The translations under genes were made by a program, and so were the position numbers. DNA of 64,000 bases. It comes from Bacteroidia bacterium. GTDB taxonomy: Bacteria > Bacteroidota > Bacteroidia > J057. Positions 25,635 through 33,966 of this stretch are shown here, one piece after another. Every line of letters starts with the position of its first letter. Positions within the stretch are counted from its first letter, which is position 1. Under the pieces are notes generated by a model. That model was given only the letters and a program-made list of their open reading frames with translations, did no database searches and was not told where the DNA came from. Location of the stretch: NCBI GenBank assembly GCA_022760475.1, contig JALEFZ010000089.1, forward strand, positions 62,001-126,000. Direction: 5' to 3'.

Positions 25635-26387
25635 CTAGTCTTCCAGTGTATTTAACAAAAAGACTCGTGAAGGTGAGTGCATTGACCTGGGAAGAAGTTG
25701 AAGAATCCATTTAAATGCAGGGAAGGTAGAATAATAGTGTTCCATCGTGCTGCAAGATCGTCCAAGGTACTTCATTGTCTTTTCTTGCCCAAGGTTAATG
25801 CTCAACCAGCCATAGATTTCTTCCATTAATTTTTCGAACTCAAGAAAGACAGACTCTTCCACATAAGTTGGGTTTTTCCCTTCTGTGATAAGTTTATCAT
25901 GAAGATGTCTTAGGCCAAGGAGTTTACTTTGAAACCTGACTAATGAGTTCTGTTGCTTTCCGAATGATTCAGACATTTGGAAAAAGATCAATTCGAAGAA
26001 GAAAAAGCAAAACTCAATGCCTTGATGTTCAAAAGGAACAAATATGGCTTGAAATGGCCTTATTTTTAGGCTTTGGTTAAATCGTTTTTGGATGTCATGT
26101 CGGAAGTGGCTTTTAGCTGAGTTTGGGTAGGAGCCATGACCGTTTCCTCCTCTGGAGGCATTTTCCAGCAAGCCAAACAAGGACGTGAAGAACAAGGACT
26201 TTTGACCATTGTCCCACAGATAAAATTTATTACCAATTGCTGCTAAACTTTCATAATCCTTATTGATTTCCAGTTTTTCAATGAGACTGAAAATAATATC
26301 ATTCAAGGATTGTTCCTGCTCGGATGAGAGCCGCAACCAGTCCTCGTTGATGATGGGGGGATGAATGTAGGTCGAAATCCTGGCCAT
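25635..26387 (-). CDS. Protein of unknown function, coupled to a small membrane protein
   Basis: Not recognised. The 250-residue protein has no signal peptide or membrane helix and looks mostly alpha-helical. Visible patches are a Gly-rich NASRGGNGHGSYPN near residue 77, FVPFEHQGIEFCFFFFELIFF near 118-138, and a C-terminal helical part. It begins 2 bp after the stop of the small membrane protein gene, so the two are almost certainly co-translated. No enzyme motif is visible. Confidence 0.7.
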   Translation of the reverse strand: MARISTYIHPPIINEDWLRLSSEQEQSLNDIIFSLIEKLEINKDYESLAAIGNKFYLWDNGQKSLFFTSLFGLLENASRGGNGHGSYPNSAKSHFRHDIQKRFNQSLKIRPFQAIFVPFEHQGIEFCFFFFELIFFQMSESFGKQQNSLVRFQSKLLGLRHLHDKLITEGKNPTYVEESVFLEFEKLMEEIYGWLSINLGQEKTMKYLGRSCSTMEHYYSTFPAFKWILQLLPRSMHSPSRVFLLNTLED

Positions 26388-26389
26388 TC

Positions 26390-26794
26390 TCAGGAACTAC
26401 TAGCTTTATAAATCAGGTAAAATCCATATCCTGAGAGTCCCCAGGTGAATACAAGGGTAAGGTACCAAGCTATTGTTGCTATGGGTTCTCCCATGAGTAC
26501 CTGGAAAATATTCAGCTGGAAAATATGATCGATTTGCATGTGCAGGTGCCCAACAGCCATGATCAAAAAGCCCCATGCAAGAAGCGTCATCCCTCTACCC
26601 AGTTTTCCTCCCCTTAGCTCCCGGGCAGTCAGGAAGGCAAAAACGACACACAGAATGAGGAAGGGAAGCTCAAGTAGGCCAAAACCAATTTGTAGGTTGC
26701 TACTCGAACCATGATCCATTTCTTGAGCCCATAAAGTACCGCTACTAAACAATAGCAGCCCAAGAAGGATGGTTTTGGAGAATCGTGAGGTCAT
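26390..26794 (-). CDS. Small polytopic membrane protein of unknown function
   Basis: The protein is 134 residues. A signal peptide (LLGLLLFSSGTLWAQ) is followed by a short periplasmic EMDHGSSS and three predicted TM helices (about 37-57, 70-88 and 100-128). The second helix carries two His (GHLHMQID), and another His follows (DHIF). The His pattern in and beside the membrane could bind a metal or haem, but this is speculation. It precedes the unknown 250-residue gene by 2 bp. Confidence 0.7.
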   Translation of the reverse strand: MTSRFSKTILLGLLLFSSGTLWAQEMDHGSSSNLQIGFGLLELPFLILCVVFAFLTARELRGGKLGRGMTLLAWGFLIMAVGHLHMQIDHIFQLNIFQVLMGEPIATIAWYLTLVFTWGLSGYGFYLIYKASSS

Positions 26795-26939
26795 CTTAAA
26801 GAATTGGGTCTTAGGATAATGTATATTAAATATAAGATTCGAAATCTTAAACGAAAAGATTTTATCCTTAAAAATTCATGAAAGAAGGACTTTCTTATTT
26901 CTCTGTTATCTAAAATCCGCAGGATTTCTGCCCCTTTAA

Positions 26940-27455
26940 CTAGTTTCGTTCAAGTTTGGCTGTACAATTGTCTGTTCGCTCGTTGACTCCATCGCTGTAG
27001 CTAACAGAAAAGTTCAAGCTGAGCTTTCCTGCAGAAGTAAAAGTACCCGAACCATTGAAGAGGTATTGGATGGGGCCACAATCAATCAGTTGGCTATCAA
27101 TATTGATTTGGTTGCCATTTAAGATCCCTATCAACTCAAGGGTATCGCTAGGGCAAGCATAATCCCCCAATTGCTGAATCAAAATCTGAGAAGCACTGCT
27201 GTCAACTTTTTTTAGTAAGACCTTATGCTCAGGACTGGTATTGATACATCCTTGATAATCGGCTGCATAAGTTCCAAAGTGTTGCTGGCTATCCAGGATC
27301 TCACAAAATGGGCCTTCGAAACCTTCAGGGCAATTACAAACCCCTTCAATACATGTTCCTCCATTCTGACAACTTACTTCTTCACAGGGGTCCTGCCTGC
27401 AGGAAAATGTTATAAAACAGAAAAATACGAGTCCAATCCAGATTTTTTTCGTCAT
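26940..27455 (-). CDS. Lipoprotein with one EGF-like domain
   Basis: A 171-residue exported lipoprotein (signal ending FITFSC). After the anchor, an EGF-like module spans about residues 23-52 with six Cys in the expected spacing (CEEVSCQNGGTCIEGVCNCP followed by EGFEGPFC). The remaining ~115 residues form a beta-rich domain of a type often seen after EGF modules in marine Bacteroidota. Cell-surface or periplasmic location is likely, with unknown ligand. It is divergent from the DUF1800 gene. Confidence 0.82.
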   Translation of the reverse strand: MTKKIWIGLVFFCFITFSCRQDPCEEVSCQNGGTCIEGVCNCPEGFEGPFCEILDSQQHFGTYAADYQGCINTSPEHKVLLKKVDSSASQILIQQLGDYACPSDTLELIGILNGNQINIDSQLIDCGPIQYLFNGSGTFTSAGKLSLNFSVSYSDGVNERTDNCTAKLERN

Positions 27456-27573
27456 AAGTTCAAGCTAATGGATTTATGAACTACAAGCCAATGGAATTTT
27501 AAACCATTTTCTGTAGTCCATGTCTAAATTTTGGAAAAAAACAGAAGAATACCTCAATCTCTGATAGCCATTT

Positions 27574-28986
27574 ATGTTAAAACCTGAAGATCGCAAGATA
27601 AAACACCTTTATAGCCGGGCCGGATTTGGGATAGACCTCCAGACCTGGAAAGAACTTGAAGGGAAGCCCCTAAAAAAAGCAATTCGAAAAGTCATGAAGG
27701 GAGCGGAGACCAACATCGAACTCTCTGCAGGACAGATGGAGGAGCTTGACCGCGAACAGATTAAGAACATGGGCAAAGAAGCCCGAAAAGAAAGGCAAAA
27801 GGAAAATAGGCTCTTTATTAAGGAGTTGAACATAGCCTGGTTTCGTAGAATGGCCTTTTCCGAGGCTCAATTAAGGGAGAAAATGACCCTCTTTTGGCAT
27901 GATCATTTTGCATGTAGGCTAAATCTCTATGGAATGGTTTTCCGCCAAAATAATACCTTCAGAAATTATGGCCTTGGGAAATTCAGAGACCTGTTAATTG
28001 CGGTCTCCAAGGATCCTGGCATGTTGCAATTCCTCAACAATCAACAGAATAAGAAGAAATCTCCCAATGAAAACTTTGCCCGCGAATTGATGGAGCTATT
28101 CACCCTGGGCCGGGGACATTATACGGAGCAGGACATCAAAGAAGCTGCCAGGGCTTTTACCGGCTGGGGCTTCAACTTCAAGGGAGAGTTTGTTTTCCGT
28201 GAGCGCCAGCATGACTTTGGCCGAAAGGCCTTCATGGGAAAAAGCGGAAACTTCAATGGAGAGGACATCATTGACATCATCCTTGAGCAAAAACGTTGCG
28301 CCAGATTCCTAACTGAAAAGATTTATAAGTACTTCGTTAATCAAAAAATTGATGAGACCCAGGTGGATGAATGGGCCAACTATTTTTATGATACAGAATA
28401 TGACATAGGAAAATTACTTTTTAAGGTATTTACTTCCAGACATTTTTATGAAGAAAGGAATAGAGGAACCCGAATCAAGTCTCCGGTAGAACTGCTGGTG
28501 GGCATGATGCGCCATATCAATATGGACATTGAAAATCCGGATGGTTTGATTCGTTTACAAAAGCTACTTGGGCAAGTTCTTTTCCAACCACCCAATGTAG
28601 CAGGCTGGCCAGAGGGCAGAAGCTGGGTCGATTCCTCCAGTTTGCTTTCGAGGCTTAGAATCCCCGAAATGTTGGTCAGGGCAGATGTAGAACTGCCAAA
28701 GGTAAAGGATGATTTTTCGGGAAATGAAGACATTATCCGAGCCCATAACAGCTTCAGGAAGAGTTTCAAAACAGACATAGACTGGGAAGATTTGCTGGAA
28801 ACGATTGCCAAATCCGGTAGTTCAAGCAAAGCCTTTGAGTGGTGCCAGGATTACCTCTTGGCGGAAAAGAGAATTAAGCTATCTGAAAAAGACCTTCAGC
28901 ACTTTATCAAACGGTCTGATCAGGGAGAAACCATGAAGTGGATGCTCGTCCGATTGATGGGCAGCCCTGAATACCAATTTTGCTAA
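27574..28986 (+). CDS. DUF1800 family protein
   Basis: A 470-residue DUF1800 protein. Diagnostic segments are HLYSRAGFG near the start, LFWHDHFA, the NENFARELMELFTLGRGHYT block with EAARAFTGWGF, and FQPPNVAGWPEGRSW near residue 345. Function is unknown. The family is nearly always next to DUF1501, as here (24-bp gap). The N-terminus has no signal peptide although the partner has a twin-arginine-like one. Confidence 0.92.
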   Translation: MLKPEDRKIKHLYSRAGFGIDLQTWKELEGKPLKKAIRKVMKGAETNIELSAGQMEELDREQIKNMGKEARKERQKENRLFIKELNIAWFRRMAFSEAQLREKMTLFWHDHFACRLNLYGMVFRQNNTFRNYGLGKFRDLLIAVSKDPGMLQFLNNQQNKKKSPNENFARELMELFTLGRGHYTEQDIKEAARAFTGWGFNFKGEFVFRERQHDFGRKAFMGKSGNFNGEDIIDIILEQKRCARFLTEKIYKYFVNQKIDETQVDEWANYFYDTEYDIGKLLFKVFTSRHFYEERNRGTRIKSPVELLVGMMRHINMDIENPDGLIRLQKLLGQVLFQPPNVAGWPEGRSWVDSSSLLSRLRIPEMLVRADVELPKVKDDFSGNEDIIRAHNSFRKSFKTDIDWEDLLETIAKSGSSSKAFEWCQDYLLAEKRIKLSEKDLQHFIKRSDQGETMKWMLVRLMGSPEYQFC

Positions 28987-29010
28987 ATCCCCAGACCAAA
29001 AAACATTATC

Positions 29011-30198
29011 ATGACAAATCGCCGAGATTTTTTAAAAATATCTTCCCTGGCTTCGGCCTCCTTCTTTATGCCTCGTTTTCTTGGCAATGCAGTTTTTGAT
29101 CCTGCCAACGCCAATGGTAAAAAACTAATTGTGATTCAACTTTCCGGAGGAAATGATGGCCTCAATACCCTGGTTCCTTTTGAGGACGATGTATATTACA
29201 ATGGAAGACCCGGGATTGGAATTGCTAAGGAAGAAACCCTCCGTATCAGTGATTTTCAGGGATTCAATCCTGCAATGGAAGAAATGCGAGACATTTTCCT
29301 AAATGGGGAGATGTGTGTGCTAAACTCTGTAGGCTATCCCAATCCTGACAGGTCTCATTTCAGGTCAATGGATATATGGCACACTGGAAGCAATTCAGAC
29401 GAATACTGGAATTCCGGTTGGCTAGGCAGGTACTTAGACCACAGTTGTGAAGGTTGTGCCAAGCCCCATGAAGTCCTCGAAATTGATGGAGGGCTGAGTC
29501 TAAGTATGAAAGGTGAGGAAGCGACAGGACTGGCCTTAACCAATCCAAAGTTGCTCTACAACAATACCAGAAACCCATGGCTGGATGCCCTGAGCAATCA
29601 GCATAACCATTCGGATGATGACCTGGATTTTCTTTATAAAAATATCACAGAAAGTAAGAACTCTGCCGAATATATTCATGAGCAATCGAAGATTTATAGC
29701 TCAAAGCAGGAATATCCAGCCAATGGCTTTGGAAGAAATCTGAAATTGATCGCAGAGCTAATCTGCTCAGGAATCGATACCTCGGTATTTTATGTTTCCC
29801 TCCCGGGCTTTGACACACATGTCAGGCAGACTCCCCAGCATAAGAGGCTGCTCACCACCTACAGTCAAGGCGTAGGAGCATTGGTCAAGGATCTTAGAAA
29901 AAAAGGTATGTTGGACAATACCCTGATTATGACCTTCTCAGAGTTTGGTAGAAGGGTCAAACAAAACGCTTCGGGTGGAACAGACCATGGGAAAGGAAAC
30001 AATGTGTATCTGATTGGAGGCAAACTGAAGAAACAAGGCATATTCAACGAAGCCCCTGACCTGGCGGCCCTGGACAAAGGAGATGTCAAATGGAAGATCG
30101 ATTTCAGGACGGTCTATGCCGATCTACTCAAAAACTGGTTAGGAGCAGACGATAAAGCCATCCTCAAACGAAGTTTTAAGCCTTTGGGCATAGTTTGA
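29011..30198 (+). CDS. DUF1501 family protein with Tat-type signal
   Basis: A 395-residue DUF1501 protein. The N-terminus TNRRDFLKISSLASASFFMP is a twin-arginine signal, so it is probably exported folded. The domain belongs to the alkaline-phosphatase/sulfatase-like superfamily. Visible motifs are LIVIQLSGGNDGLNTLVP, YPNPDRSHFRSMDIWHTG, LPGFDTHVRQTPQH and the metal-site-like MTFSEFGRR with GTDHGKGN. It pairs with DUF1800 upstream. Biochemical activity is not established for the family. The gene runs to within 2 bp of the convergent DUF983 gene. Confidence 0.92.
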   Translation: MTNRRDFLKISSLASASFFMPRFLGNAVFDPANANGKKLIVIQLSGGNDGLNTLVPFEDDVYYNGRPGIGIAKEETLRISDFQGFNPAMEEMRDIFLNGEMCVLNSVGYPNPDRSHFRSMDIWHTGSNSDEYWNSGWLGRYLDHSCEGCAKPHEVLEIDGGLSLSMKGEEATGLALTNPKLLYNNTRNPWLDALSNQHNHSDDDLDFLYKNITESKNSAEYIHEQSKIYSSKQEYPANGFGRNLKLIAELICSGIDTSVFYVSLPGFDTHVRQTPQHKRLLTTYSQGVGALVKDLRKKGMLDNTLIMTFSEFGRRVKQNASGGTDHGKGNNVYLIGGKLKKQGIFNEAPDLAALDKGDVKWKIDFRTVYADLLKNWLGADDKAILKRSFKPLGIV

Positions 30199-30200
30199 TT

Positions 30201-30611
30201 TTAATGATCCACCTTTAATTGGTCCTCAATCTCCAAAGTTTGGGGATCAAATTTTACAAAAAAACTCAGCCAAAAAGCCCTAGAGATTCTGGAAATCAAT
30301 GGAATCAGGATGGGCAAAAGGACAAACATGGTGATGACATAGTATTTGTATTCAAGGCCAAGTACAAATCTCATCAGAATAAATAGTGGGACCAACCATG
30401 CGACATTCAATGCATAACTTACGTAGGTGGCACCAAAATAAAAGCCTGGTTCAATTGAGTAGTCCTGACCGCATACGGGACAGGAGTGAGGCATGTCCGT
30501 TATTTTCTTGAAATTGAAGGGGTTGGCGCTGGTAAACAGTTTTCCTCTTCGGCACCTTGGGCACCTCAGACCAACCATGGCAGAAAAATAACTACGTTTT
30601 TTTGCAGGCAT
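30201..30611 (-). CDS. DUF983 membrane protein with zinc-ribbon
   Basis: A 136-residue protein of the DUF983 family. An N-terminal zinc ribbon is formed by CPRCRRGKLF and CPVCGQDYS, and the YFGATYVSYALNVAWL segment leads into two TM helices (about 60-78 and 85-105). Function is unknown. It is tail to tail with the DUF1501 gene and lies 64 bp downstream of the queuosine mannosyltransferase-like gene on the same strand. Confidence 0.9.
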   Translation of the reverse strand: MPAKKRSYFSAMVGLRCPRCRRGKLFTSANPFNFKKITDMPHSCPVCGQDYSIEPGFYFGATYVSYALNVAWLVPLFILMRFVLGLEYKYYVITMFVLLPILIPLISRISRAFWLSFFVKFDPQTLEIEDQLKVDH

Positions 30612-30675
30612 TCCAGTTTATTTGGCTGGCAATGTAGAAAAATAATGCATTAATCTATGTGACTAATGCCACCCC

Positions 30676-31782
30676 TTAAGCACTGAACTTATCCAGGAAA
30701 TCATCGTAAGTTCCCACTTGTTTTACAAGCTCATATTGAGCTACCTTTTCTGCCAGTTTGGATTCTGGAAGTGGCCTGTTTAGCAGTACTTTCTCCAGTT
30801 TTTTAGAGAAATTTTCTTTTGATGAGTAAAAATAATCCGAGAAATGCTCTGGAGGAAAATGTTCGGGATATGCCTGATCATAAGGTAAAATAGGATAATT
30901 TCCGGCATATACAGCTTCCAGAACGCTTATCCCAAAGAAATCATGAAAAGAACTGACAGCTAACACATCCGCCTTCCAAATCCACTCAAAGTACTTTTCT
31001 CTACTCTCGACAAAGCCCCATTCCAAAATATGATCCTTGAGTTTTTCCCTGGCTTCGTTGAATACAGTGGGAGAGTTTGAAAATTGCCTTCCCAATACCA
31101 CCAGTTTAAAGGGAAGTTCTTTTTTTTGAAGGAAGTACATCTGCTCAAAAAAACCTTCCGGATTTTTATCATATTCCCATCTATGATTCCAAAGGATAAT
31201 GGGGACTTCATTGATCATTTTTTTCGAAGGTCTGGCTACTTCCAAGGCTTTTAGGGAAATTCCAGGATATTGAACACTGCTTTTTTGCCTGATTATCTCA
31301 ACGTTTCCCATGTCCTGATGGTCAGGAAATGCTTTGAGGAATTTGGGTAAGGCCTTTAGGAAGGATTCCTGGTGAAAGACTGAATTGAAGAGTACATGAT
31401 CGGCCACCATGGCTGAAGCATAATTGATCCAGGCATAATGCCTGTCTCTTCCTTTGCCTACATCCTTATCTATTTTTGACCAAGGATAGGTTAACTGATT
31501 TTCATGAAAATAGAGGAGGACAGGTATTTCCACTAATTCCTTTCTAAGCATAGACACGAAAGAGGATAAATCCATCATGTCAGTTGCGATGATGAGGTCC
31601 GGCCTCTTTTCCAACTCCCCAAATCGCTTTGCAAAAGTGAGTCCCGCCCCGTGCATGCGCCATTTCCAATGGTTTCCACTCAAGGATAAAATCTCAATTT
31701 CATGGCGGCTATGTTCCTTCAACCCATTGGCCCATTGGAGGTGAGAATCGATCGCATATGGCAATAATATAAGAACTTTCAT
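30676..31782 (-). CDS. tRNA-queuosine alpha-mannosyltransferase-like glycosyltransferase (DUF3524/QTMAN family)
   Basis: A 368-residue GT4-type glycosyltransferase whose N-terminal half matches DUF3524. Key segments are LSGNHWKWRMHGAGLTFA, IIATDMMDLSSF, LLYFHENQLTYPW, NSVFHQESFLKALPKFLKAF and the C-terminal-lobe start ILWNHRWEYDKNPEGFF. The animal member (formerly GTDC1) adds mannose to queuosine at position 34 of tRNA-Asp. Bacterial relatives are widespread and thought to act on queuosine too. No queuosine synthesis gene (tgt, queA, queG) lies in the window. Assignment to the family is strong. The substrate is an inference from the family. Confidence 0.85.
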   Translation of the reverse strand: MKVLILLPYAIDSHLQWANGLKEHSRHEIEILSLSGNHWKWRMHGAGLTFAKRFGELEKRPDLIIATDMMDLSSFVSMLRKELVEIPVLLYFHENQLTYPWSKIDKDVGKGRDRHYAWINYASAMVADHVLFNSVFHQESFLKALPKFLKAFPDHQDMGNVEIIRQKSSVQYPGISLKALEVARPSKKMINEVPIILWNHRWEYDKNPEGFFEQMYFLQKKELPFKLVVLGRQFSNSPTVFNEAREKLKDHILEWGFVESREKYFEWIWKADVLAVSSFHDFFGISVLEAVYAGNYPILPYDQAYPEHFPPEHFSDYFYSSKENFSKKLEKVLLNRPLPESKLAEKVAQYELVKQVGTYDDFLDKFSA

Positions 31783-31862
31783 GTGGTAATATTCATCATT
31801 TTCATTAGTTCAAGCCTCCAGGGCCTATTTTAGGCCTTTTGGCCCAATTTTTTAAAAATTAT

Positions 31863-31874
31863 TATGCAAGCATA
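31863..31874. promoter_or_regulatory. Palindromic operator-like site 1 upstream of the acyl-CoA dehydrogenase gene
   Basis: TATGCAAGCATA, with arms TATGC/GCATA around AA, is repeated at 31905-31916, 42 bp away centre to centre (about four helical turns). It looks like a dimeric regulator site, for instance of a TetR-type fatty-acid regulator. The regulator is not encoded nearby. Confidence 0.55.
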
Positions 31875-31903
31875 CCACTTTTTCCTATATTGGACGTATA
31901 ATT

Positions 31904-31917
31904 GTATGCAAGCATAC
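31904..31917. promoter_or_regulatory. Palindromic operator-like site 2 upstream of the acyl-CoA dehydrogenase gene
   Basis: GTATGCAAGCATAC, with 6-base arms around AA, shares a 12-base core identical to site 1. It lies about 145 bp before the ATG at 32062. The remaining part of the 279-bp gap shows no gene. Confidence 0.55.
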
Positions 31918-32061
31918 TATTTTCTTCGAAATTTCCAGCATCATTACTTCTGTTGGCTTTCGCAGCAAATTATCCTGAAAGAGCAAAACAGATGGGTTAA
32001 GTTTTGAGGAATGATTGTTTCGACGATTTCAAGCATCGAGAAATATAAATAAAAGAAAACA

Positions 32062-33855
32062 ATGGATACAGTATCTAACAAGCGCTCTATAAAAGGTGGC
32101 GAATTCCTGGTTCGCGAGACCCATGCGCATGAAATTTTTATTCCGGAGGAGTTTTCCGAGGAACAACAAATGATGGCTCAGGCTTGTAAGGATTTCATCA
32201 AGGCTGAAATTGAACCTGTAAGAGATAGAATTGAGAAGCTGGAAGAAGGCCTCGTACCTTCTATACTTGAGAAGGCAGGGGAATTGGGACTACTTGGGGT
32301 TACTGTACCTGAAGAGTATGGGGGATTGGGCATGAGCTTCAATACTTCCATGTTGATGGCGGACATCATTGGTTCTACAGGATCTTTCTCTACTACTTAT
32401 GGTGCCCATACAGGTATTGGGACCCTTCCTATCCAGTATTATGGAAATGATGAGCAGAAGGCCAAATACCTGCCAAAACTCGGAACAGGAGAGTATAAGG
32501 CAGCTTACTGTCTTACTGAACCAGGTGCTGGATCAGATGCGAACTCCGGCAAGACCAAAGCAGTATTGAACGAAGCAGGGACTCACTACCTGATTTCTGG
32601 TCAGAAAATGTGGATTTCCAATGCAGGATTTGCTGATATCTTCATTGTATTTGCAAAAATCGGTGATGATAAAAACCTTACTGCTTTTATCGTAGAGAGA
32701 GGTTTTGGAGGAATTACCTTTGGTGAAGAGGAAGAAAAACTGGGTATCAAGGGTTCTTCTACCCGCCAGGTATTCTTCGACAATACTCCTGTACCTGTAG
32801 AAAATATGCTTTCTGATCGCCAGATGGGCTTTAAGATTGCTGTAAATATCCTGAATATTGGCCGAATCAAATTGGGATGCGGTGTCATTGGTGGGTGTAA
32901 GGAGTTGATCACTCAGTCTACCCAGTATGCCAATGAGCGTAAGCAGTTTGGACAGTCTATTTCAAACTTTGGTGCGATCAAGCACAAGTTGGCTGAAATG
33001 GCTATCAAGACATTCGCAGTAGAATCTGCGTCTTATCGTTCTGGTCAGGACATTGAGGATCAGATTGAGGCTTTGCAAAACTCAGGCCTAAGCAAGGAAG
33101 AAGCCTTATTGAAGGGAGTTGAGCAGTTCGCTATTGAGGCGGCCATTATCAAAGTACATGGATCAGAGGCTTTGGATTATGTCGTAGATCAAGGAGTTCA
33201 GATTTATGGTGGAATGGGCTTTTCGGCTGATGCACCTATGGAGAGGGCTTACCGTGATGCCAGGATCACCAGAATATATGAAGGAACCAACGAAATCAAC
33301 AGGATGCTGTTGGTAGGTATGATTTTGAAGCGTGCCATGAAGGGAGAGTTAAACCTATTGGGACCAGCCATGGAAGTCGCCAAGGAAATGACATCTCTGC
33401 CCGACATGAGTGATCCTGGGAGTGATTTGTTTGCTCAGGAGAAACGTACCCTTCAAAATTTGAAAAAGGCCATCTTGCTTGTGGCGGGTAAAGCTGCCCA
33501 AGACCTTGGCCCTGCGCTCAACAATGAGCAGGAACTATTGATGAACATTGCAGATATGATCATTGAGGTTTACGCTGCTGAATCTTCGATTCTTAGAGCT
33601 GAAAAGCTGGCTGGCATGCACGGCGAGGAAAGTGCCTCCGCAGCCATCTCAATGGCCAAGGTTTACCTTTACCAGACAGTTGATAAACTTTGGGTATCAG
33701 GTAAAGAAGCCATCGCGAATTTTGTGAAGGAAGATGAGCAGAACATCCTTCAAATGGGTCTCAAGCGCTTTACCAAAGCTCCTCTGTTGAATACCAAGGA
33801 GTTAAGAAGACAAATTGCAGAGCAATTGATTGAAAAGAATGCTTACGCATTTTAA
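32062..33855 (+). CDS. Acyl-CoA dehydrogenase family protein (long, VLCAD-like form)
   Basis: A 597-residue flavoenzyme that catalyses the first oxidation of acyl-CoA in fatty-acid beta-oxidation. FAD/substrate-binding segments AAYCLTEPGAGSDAN and KMWISNAGFADIFIVFAKIG are present, as is RKQFGQSISNFGAIKHKLAEMA. The catalytic Glu is in RIYEGTNEINRMLLVG near residue 415. The extra C-terminal helical domain (about 440-597) puts it in the VLCAD/ACAD9-like size class. It has its own promoter region with twin palindromes and its own terminator, so it is probably a single-gene unit. Chain-length preference cannot be read from the sequence. Confidence 0.92.
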   Translation: MDTVSNKRSIKGGEFLVRETHAHEIFIPEEFSEEQQMMAQACKDFIKAEIEPVRDRIEKLEEGLVPSILEKAGELGLLGVTVPEEYGGLGMSFNTSMLMADIIGSTGSFSTTYGAHTGIGTLPIQYYGNDEQKAKYLPKLGTGEYKAAYCLTEPGAGSDANSGKTKAVLNEAGTHYLISGQKMWISNAGFADIFIVFAKIGDDKNLTAFIVERGFGGITFGEEEEKLGIKGSSTRQVFFDNTPVPVENMLSDRQMGFKIAVNILNIGRIKLGCGVIGGCKELITQSTQYANERKQFGQSISNFGAIKHKLAEMAIKTFAVESASYRSGQDIEDQIEALQNSGLSKEEALLKGVEQFAIEAAIIKVHGSEALDYVVDQGVQIYGGMGFSADAPMERAYRDARITRIYEGTNEINRMLLVGMILKRAMKGELNLLGPAMEVAKEMTSLPDMSDPGSDLFAQEKRTLQNLKKAILLVAGKAAQDLGPALNNEQELLMNIADMIIEVYAAESSILRAEKLAGMHGEESASAAISMAKVYLYQTVDKLWVSGKEAIANFVKEDEQNILQMGLKRFTKAPLLNTKELRRQIAEQLIEKNAYAF

Positions 33856-33886
33856 TAAGAATTGAATAGGTATTTTGTACACGTTT

Positions 33887-33914
33887 GGCCATCCCATTTG
33901 GGATGGCCTTTTTT
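33887..33914 (+). terminator. Rho-independent terminator after the acyl-CoA dehydrogenase gene
   Basis: A perfect 10-bp stem (33887-33896 with 33899-33908) is followed by TTTTTT, 31 bp after the stop codon. It lies between convergent genes. Confidence 0.9.
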
Positions 33915-33966
33915 CTTCGGGAAAATGTCAGTCGTCCTTTACTAGCTTGAACCTGGTATGTAGACA

